Shown here one piece after another: positions 59,501-64,000 of a DNA stretch of 64,000 nucleotides (positions within the stretch are counted from its first letter, which is position 1; the number at the start of each line of letters is the position of its first letter). The DNA is taken from the NCBI GenBank assembly GCA_036925085.1, contig JAUPFP010000001.1:19617229-19681228 (forward strand), written 5' to 3'. Made by a program: the position numbers and the translations under genes. The DNA comes from Brachycybe producta. Its lineage: Eukaryota; Arthropoda; Diplopoda; Playtdesmida; Andrognathidae. The notes under the pieces were generated by a model. That model was given only the letters and a program-made list of their open reading frames with translations, did not search any database and had not been told where the DNA came from.

Positions 59501-61974
59501 ATACGACTTCGGACATGCCTAATTTGAAAGTACGTAACTCAAAATGACGAAATTCATGTTTCGATCAGAGTCGAGACAACAACAACAAAACTCACAGTAT
59601 TCGGCAATAGGTTTATGAACAAAAACCGAGAGATCGACGACACTACCGATCGACCGACGATCGTCACCGTAATGAGATCCAGATCCAGATTTATGAATGT
59701 CCCAAACGCAAAGAGAACTGTCGTTACGATATTTATCGAGGCCGGCTGCCAACTAACAAACAGATAAAAAACTGGTTAGAATTTTTCGATTTTATTTTTG
59801 TTTCAGGACTTGAAGAGCCTACACACCTAAAGCTGAGTATTTACTAAAAGTGCGAAAAAACACCAAACATTTGCTCGTGCTCGCCGATGTTTGCTCGTGT
59901 TCCATTGAAATGCTCACCTTGCATACATATTGGAGTAAATAAGTCATCGATGCTCCAAGAGTTTACGCCCCGAGGGAGTAAATCTTTTTACCCGTTCTCA
60001 ACCTATTATGGCCGTGGTCGGTTTTGGGCTACGTGAACCCACTTTTGACCACGATTGGCCGTTTCGGGCCCTGGTTGCCAGGGGCGGATTTACCAATAGG
60101 CAGAGTAGGCAGCTGCCTAGGGCGAGCACGTCTTTTTTTATGTATCGCCATCCAACCGATCTTTGTTGAACACAAGCGAGCGAATGTTTGCTCGCTCACT
60201 AACCGGTATTCATCAGACGATTATTAGGTGAGAATGCTCGCTCTCGTTCGCTCTATCGGTGAATACCCAGCTTAAGAAGTTTCAATAACTTTACTCACTA
60301 TTTTGTACAGAACTACACGAACCACTTTTGAGCCGTCAAGTTCGACCACAAATAGAGTCGGCGTGTCGTTCGTGTGCAAAGGTGCAAGTCTTTCCGCAGC
60401 AATACATCGTCAACGACAGTTCGTCATTTTCAACTTCAGAAGGGTGCTGTTATACATAATTTTGAAGTCTTTTCATCGCAATACATTGTCAACCACAGCC
60501 CAGCAACAACATTCTAAAGTCAAATGTCGACTACTATAAGTGTTTCGACCCTCAGTTTGACAAATAGTTATCTTGACTAGAGTTATGGCATTGAGTGGTT
60601 GTGTTCAACTGCAAAATGTTGTTTGAAGGCGGCTGATCAGTGGTTGACAATGAATTGCTATGGAAAAACGCCAGAAATTGGCACTCGAGCGACATGTCGA
60701 CTACAATTTGCAATCGAACTCGACCCCTAAAACGTTGGTTGTGAGCCACGGCCCATTTTTCTTGAAAACATTTTATAAGCACTCAATGCAAAATATACAA
60801 ATGATAAAGAACAATGAGATAGAACTCTTGTCACGCTACATTTCGAGAAAGAACTTAAATAATCAAATTGAAGTGTTTTAGAAACTAGAAAAGTAAATAA
60901 ATCCCCTTTTAAGATGATTTTTTATGGCAATTTCAAATTCGCGATTTTCATTTTTTTACTTTAAAAAGTAGAAAAGTGAAAAATACGCTTTAATGAATCT
61001 CCGTTTCGTTACTCATCGAATTTCTAAAACGCATTTCTTGAGTATCCAGTATTTATAATAACATAATGGCGTGAAAATAAATTTGAATAATTCACCATGG
61101 TCATATCTCCTCCCAATTGCCAAGATACCGCATTGCACTGCCTCGCATGACGAGGAACTGTTGAAATGAAAACGGTGGCAAAACTTTCTGATAAGACTGA
61201 TTAGCAAATAAAATACCAAAAAAAAAAAAACACTAACCAAACTCTCGATTAACGAGACCGGTTCCATCGTGTTGTTGATTAAAACTGTCAAAATATAAAA
61301 CAAAAATACGTTCATTGTATTTTTTTGTTTCAATTATTTTTCAGTTCCAGATGTTCTCTACCTCGTAAGAACGACTCGACCGTTGGCCTGTCCAACGGCT
61401 AGAAGATGGTCGTAATCCGGCTTCGGACACCAACTAACACATTTCAAATACTGGCTCTCGGTGTTGACGGACAACAATTGTGCAGTCAAAGTGTCGTTCA
61501 ATTTCAACACTATATTACATTAAAGTGGTTTTAAAAGCGTAAAACGCCCAATCGAACGCATGATTATTCTGTCTTTAAAGAAACAATTAAGAGAAATTTG
61601 AAAATTCTTTAGAAACTAGAAGGGTAACTATACTAGCTCAATTATGTAACTGTAATTTCATGATGATATATCATAAGAAAATGGGACAAGGGTCCATCTG
61701 CGTGTTATTCAGTAATTGTCACACAGTGGCATATATCACTATTACCATTTGGCTTTAAACTATCTTCTTTGAACTCTCCGAGTTGATAGAGACTAAGTTC
61801 GGTGCCGAATGTAACGAATCTTAAAATGACAATAGTAAATTTTATGTGTTTTTATGCGATTTCACTCGAAAAGTTAGATTTTTAGACGAAATTCTTAAAT
61901 TAAAACGGAAAATTTGAAACATACTTATCAGAATTGTTTGGCGACCAAACAATTTCCATCTTCATTGCACTCAT
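44556..61974 (-). CDS. MIOS: MIOS, GATOR2 complex subunit, complete, 24 coding exons
   Basis: WD40 subunit of GATOR2, which relieves GATOR1 inhibition of TORC1 at lysosomes when amino acids are present. Exons (minus): 61974-61925, 61819-61746, 61509-61362, 61284-61238, 61157-61096, 59752-59596, 59518-59417, 59005-58908, 58026-57985, 56469-56414, 56340-56222, 55082-54964, 54058-53915, 53368-53293, 51915-51717, 51331-51260, 49668-49568, 48144-47969, 47911-47773, 47470-47332, 46610-46445, 46368-46257, 44896-44794, 44696-44624. They sum to 857 aa plus stop (human 875). Landmarks: [40 protein letters not shown], and the C-terminal zinc-binding [48 protein letters not shown]. Introns 9 and 14 are AT-AC. 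Intron 21 appears GC-AG. About 12-15 residues expected after WID are not found. ATTAAA at 44561-44556. Confidence 0.95.
44960..46080. repeat. Dispersed GACCACTTTTTG-type repeats, MIOS intron 22
   Basis: Two related blocks (about 44960-45250 and 45870-46050) carry AAAAAGTGGTCGACGTGTGG-like and GCGGTCGGTTTTTGGC-like lines. Weaker relatives are at 55180-55280 and 60300-60740. Between them, CTTCTAGTTTCTAAAACACT lines at 45325-45720 recur through the window. Reading frames here are short and unsupported. Confidence 0.45.
50093..50508. mobile_element. Mariner-type MITE, MIOS intron 16
   Basis: Perfectly placed inverted termini CACTGTGAACGGGAAAAAAA and complement ...CCGTTCACAGTG are flanked by TA (50091-50092, 50509-50510). 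416 bp, no coding capacity; the interior includes two CRE-like TGACGTCA sequences at 50269 and 50342. Confidence 0.8.
50748..51150. mobile_element. hAT-derived MITE (AAGCATGTCAAACTC termini), MIOS intron 16
   Basis: AAGCATGTCAAACTCGCG at the left is mirrored by GAGTTTGACATGCTT at the right, with GCGGCCCGCATAAACTTAG near the right end, a composition typical of hAT MITEs. Target duplication unclear. A fragment of the same family is at 44115-44175. Confidence 0.5.
51916..53292 (-). other. Second U12-type AT-AC intron (MIOS intron 14)
   Basis: The intron begins ATATCCTTTT (53292-53283) and ends CAAAC at 51916, with a weaker branch candidate GTCTTAAT (51932-51925) ten bases upstream. Joining gives [13 protein letters not shown], aligning with human WYTLHFMKQYTED; the codon TTG spans the junction. 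GT-AG alternatives either hit a stop or need an acceptor with no pyrimidine tract. Confidence 0.65.
52311..52690 (+). mobile_element. Truncated hAT-type MITE, MIOS intron 14
   Basis: Starts TAGAGGTGGGACGACCCC and keeps GGGTCGCCACACGGTGATAT and TTGGACGTCAATGGAGTTAA, but the right terminus is replaced after TCTCGAAAAAATG. It sits inside the second AT-AC intron. Confidence 0.6.
53440..53900. repeat. Tandem GAACCGGTT-rich repeats
   Basis: Two to three units of roughly 170-180 bp share GAACCGGCTTCCAAAAAATC, GCAGATTCGGTTCGGTTCTA and CTTTGCCACCTCTAACTAAT. It lies between MIOS exons 13 and 14. Confidence 0.6.
54545..54850. mobile_element. Foldback element, copy 2, MIOS intron 12
   Basis: Mirrors as in the copy at 36090-36395: AAACTCATTGTCTTTTCGAA at the left and TTTTGAAAAGACAATGCGTT at the right around the ACGCCGATTTTTGGTTTTTG dyad. 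Confidence 0.6.
56470..57984 (-). other. U12-type AT-AC intron (MIOS intron 9)
   Basis: The intron begins ATATCCTT (57984-57977), the U12 AT-AC 5' consensus, directly after the codons for FEKP. It ends with branch-like TTCTTTAAC (56492-56484) and acceptor AC at 56471-56470, 15 bases past the branch A. Splicing joins FEKP to IVTLAD, matching human MIOS FEKPVLTLTE. No GT-AG alternative keeps the frame. A tandem duplication of about 400 bp (56833-57610) lies inside. Confidence 0.8.
56833..57610. repeat. Direct tandem duplication of about 400 bp in MIOS intron 9
   Basis: Landmarks repeat with about 399-bp spacing: TTTTTAATTCTGAAATTTAT (near 56839 and 57228) and GATGATGTCTCCGAAC.GCTG (57141 and 57540). 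The copies differ by scattered changes and indels. The whole duplication lies within the U12-type intron. Confidence 0.7.
58069..58832. mobile_element. Large foldback element, TTAA family, complete copy, MIOS intron 8
   Basis: TTAA (58065-58068) then GAGGCTACACATCCC; right end CGATGTAGCCCC then TTAA (58833-58836). Long mirrored arms carry GATAGAGTGATAGAATGACA and its complement, centred on TTAGCACGTGCGCCAATG. It ends 75 bases before MIOS exon 8. Confidence 0.7.
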
Positions 61975-62511
61975 AATGCACAAAAACTCAGCTGTTTTCA
62001 AAAGAAAACAAGAAAACTGTAAACAAAAACCATTTCACATGGGCGGCGCCATTTTGAATTTGATAAATCTAAACAAGGGGCATGATCGCACTAAGAGCAG
62101 TCACGTATTGAAGCCAATCTATATCTTGGTAATCTATGATAATAAATCACACAATTGGAATCCAATATAGCGCATTAAAATCACTGTAATCCAACGCACA
62201 ACACGCCATATTTGTAAACCCAAATTTTGCTTCAAATGGTGCTGCCACCTATGATCGCCTCCAATGACTCCAGCTGTTGATCCAATAATTGAAAGAATTT
62301 ATAAACAGCTGTTTATTTAACTTTGATTATCCTGTCTTTCAGGAAAAGAAATGAAGAGAAACTAGGTTTTTTGTTGTTGTTAGAAACTAGAAGGGTAGAT
62401 CAATAACTTAAGGGTATTTTCAGATTGACATCTTTCAAAATAAACATAAAACGTTTATAGAGAAAAACTAAAAAAAATAACCTTACAAATTCCAAAATCT
62501 AAAAATCTTAA
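61975..62511 (-). promoter_or_regulatory. MIOS upstream region
   Basis: On the minus strand the sequence AAAATGGCGCCGCCCATG (complement of 62039-62056) contains a YY1-type AAAATGGC core 70-85 bases upstream of the ATG, a position common for 5' UTR or start-site YY1 motifs in housekeeping genes. No TATA box is evident. The rest holds CTTCTAGTTTCTAAAACACT-type repeat pieces. Confidence 0.4.
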
Positions 62512-63216
62512 GAGCCTAGATACAGTGTTTAGTTCAAAATTTCTCCGAATGTAGGCGCTGCGATCGTTTTTGATTGAAAAACGGTTTTTTAACGTTTTTT
62601 TCTCCAGGTTTCAAGTCACATAATAATTAATAGAAAAATAATTTCACGTGCTAATCTTATAAAAAGGAAACATCGTGAAGCCAATAGATTAATGCACGGG
62701 CTAATTTTTATGTGATTGTTCTAAGTCGTTTTTAATTGGAGTTCTTCAAATGTTTGGGTGAAGGTTTTTTGGTCCTATGGGACTTAACATGGAGCTAAAA
62801 AAAACGTACGATTTTAAACGTTATTAAAAAATAGAAAGACCTTTTCAAAATTTATAAAAAGGAAACATCGTGAAGCCAATACATGAAAGTGTGTGCACAT
62901 TATTTTGTTATTGTTCTAAATCGTTTTTAACGAGAGTTTTACAAATGTTTATGGGACGGTTTTTGATCCAATGGGATTTAACATGGGGTTATAAAAACGA
63001 ACGACTTTGAACCATGTTTAAAAATAGAAGGACCTTTTTAAAAATTATATAAATCGAGCAATTAAAGAACAATACTTTTTATTGCATTTTGCACTTTACT
63101 GTATTTTAATTGAGCGATTGTGAGGCGATTTCTTGCAAGTTTAGTAACACCATCTAGTAACACTCATTTGTCTCCTTATCGTCTGCTCACAACAAGATGG
63201 ACGTGTATCTAGGCTC
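62512..63216. mobile_element. TTAA-flanked element (GAGCCTAGAT family), copy 2
   Basis: TTAA (62508-62511), GAGCCTAGATACAG ... GTGTATCTAGGCTC, TTAA (63217-63220). Inverted relative to 3054-3951 and one tandem unit shorter; shares CACATAATAATTAATAGAAA and CAACAAGATGG landmarks. Confidence 0.7.
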
Positions 63217-63279
63217 TTAAACATGAACATGAAAGAAAGAAAAGATAAACATGAACAAGACATTATGGGATGCAGTTAA

Positions 63280-63792
63280 GCTGGTTTTATAGATATTTAT
63301 TTTGCTTTTGTTATACCGAACGGCACAACTGCTGTGGTGACTCCGTATATGCTTTTCTAAAAAGTTCGATGCAAAAACGTAAATGTCAACGTTTTTTAAA
63401 AACATTATGAAAAAATTCAAATTACATTCAAAACCAGAATGGTAAAAGATTATGCTAAAAGTTTTTTCTTGACAATATATCTTAAAAAATAAACATATTA
63501 CAGCAGTTTGAAAATGAATGTTTTTTTAGGTTTTTCAAACTTGTCATAAAAAGTTTATTTTTAAAGATATCAACATAAAAAAAAAACTTTTAGCATTATC
63601 ACCAACTATTCTAGTTTTTAAAATACTTTGAATTTTTTTGGTAATGTTTCCGTTGAAAAACGTTCCCTTGAAGAACATACATTTTCACAAAACCACGGGC
63701 GGAGGAGAAGAGATCTCTTATAGAACATAATGGCCACTGTTATGGCGCCATCCTGAAAGACAAAAACAAAATAAATTTCTATAAAATCAACC
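63280..63792. mobile_element. TTAA-flanked foldback element (GCTGGTTTTATAGA), 513 bp
   Basis: TTAA at 63276-63279 and 63793-63796 bracket GCTGGTTTTATAGATATTTA and the complement of GGTTGATTTTATAGAAATTT. The interior is itself a weak inverted repeat (AAAAGTTTTTTCTTGACAAT versus AAACTTTTAGCATTATC). Related sequence occurs at 6290-6600 and 33700-34000. Confidence 0.65.
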
Positions 63793-64000
63793 TTAAGTCA
63801 TTTTCAAAACGCAAGACTAACTGAGAGTTTAGAAACATTTCGACTTGAAGCCTTTTACATTTCTCATGATACAACTTTTAATTTTTCTCGCTAACATTTT
63901 TTTCAACACAAAAAACAATTCAATCAATAAACATACTTGAATCAATATTTAAAGAACACTATTGGTTACTTCATAGTTCTAAATCGTTTGAAGAGTGGAT

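Overview
This is eukaryotic, invertebrate-like animal nuclear DNA: AT-rich, intron-rich and heavily populated by short non-autonomous transposons. Nothing prokaryotic (operons, ribosome binding sites, IS elements, CRISPR) is present. I cannot place the species. The evidence is five protein-coding genes assembled exon by exon from splice sites and phase-consistent protein homology.

Layout: (1) 9515 to the left edge, minus strand: the 5' part of a large, disordered, acidic, Ser-rich protein gene with a weak GTSE1-like N-terminus. (2) 12326-29530, plus strand: a complete peroxisomal carnitine O-octanoyltransferase gene (CROT, 12 coding exons, 618 aa), divergent from gene 1 across a region rich in cAMP-response-element palindromes. 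(3) 29531-37095: transposon-filled intergenic DNA. (4) 37763-37096, minus strand: a UMAD1-like gene (UMA domain, ESCRT-I adaptor), with a probable noncoding first exon near 41.3-41.4 kb. (5) 41880-42527, plus strand: RPA3 (four coding exons, 111 aa), head to head with UMAD1. (6) 61974-44624, minus strand: MIOS, a GATOR2 subunit (24 coding exons, about 857 aa), tail to tail with RPA3. (7) 61975-64000: upstream DNA of MIOS plus two TTAA-flanked transposons.

UMAD1-RPA3-MIOS keep the order and relative orientations of human 7p21.3, so this block is an ancient microsyntenic cluster. The three products act in different processes (ESCRT-I sorting, DNA replication and repair, amino-acid signalling to TORC1). 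MIOS contains two introns with U12-type AT-AC signals and one apparent GC-AG intron.

Non-coding DNA holds several recognisable families: Helitron/HINE-like elements carrying (AC)n microsatellites and ending hairpin-CTAG-T; hAT-type MITEs with 8-bp target duplications; TTAA-flanked foldback elements; mariner-type MITEs with TA duplications; a CACAGGC hairpin MITE; and a roughly 3-kb TIR element in a CROT intron that carries about 45 copies of a 43-bp repeat.
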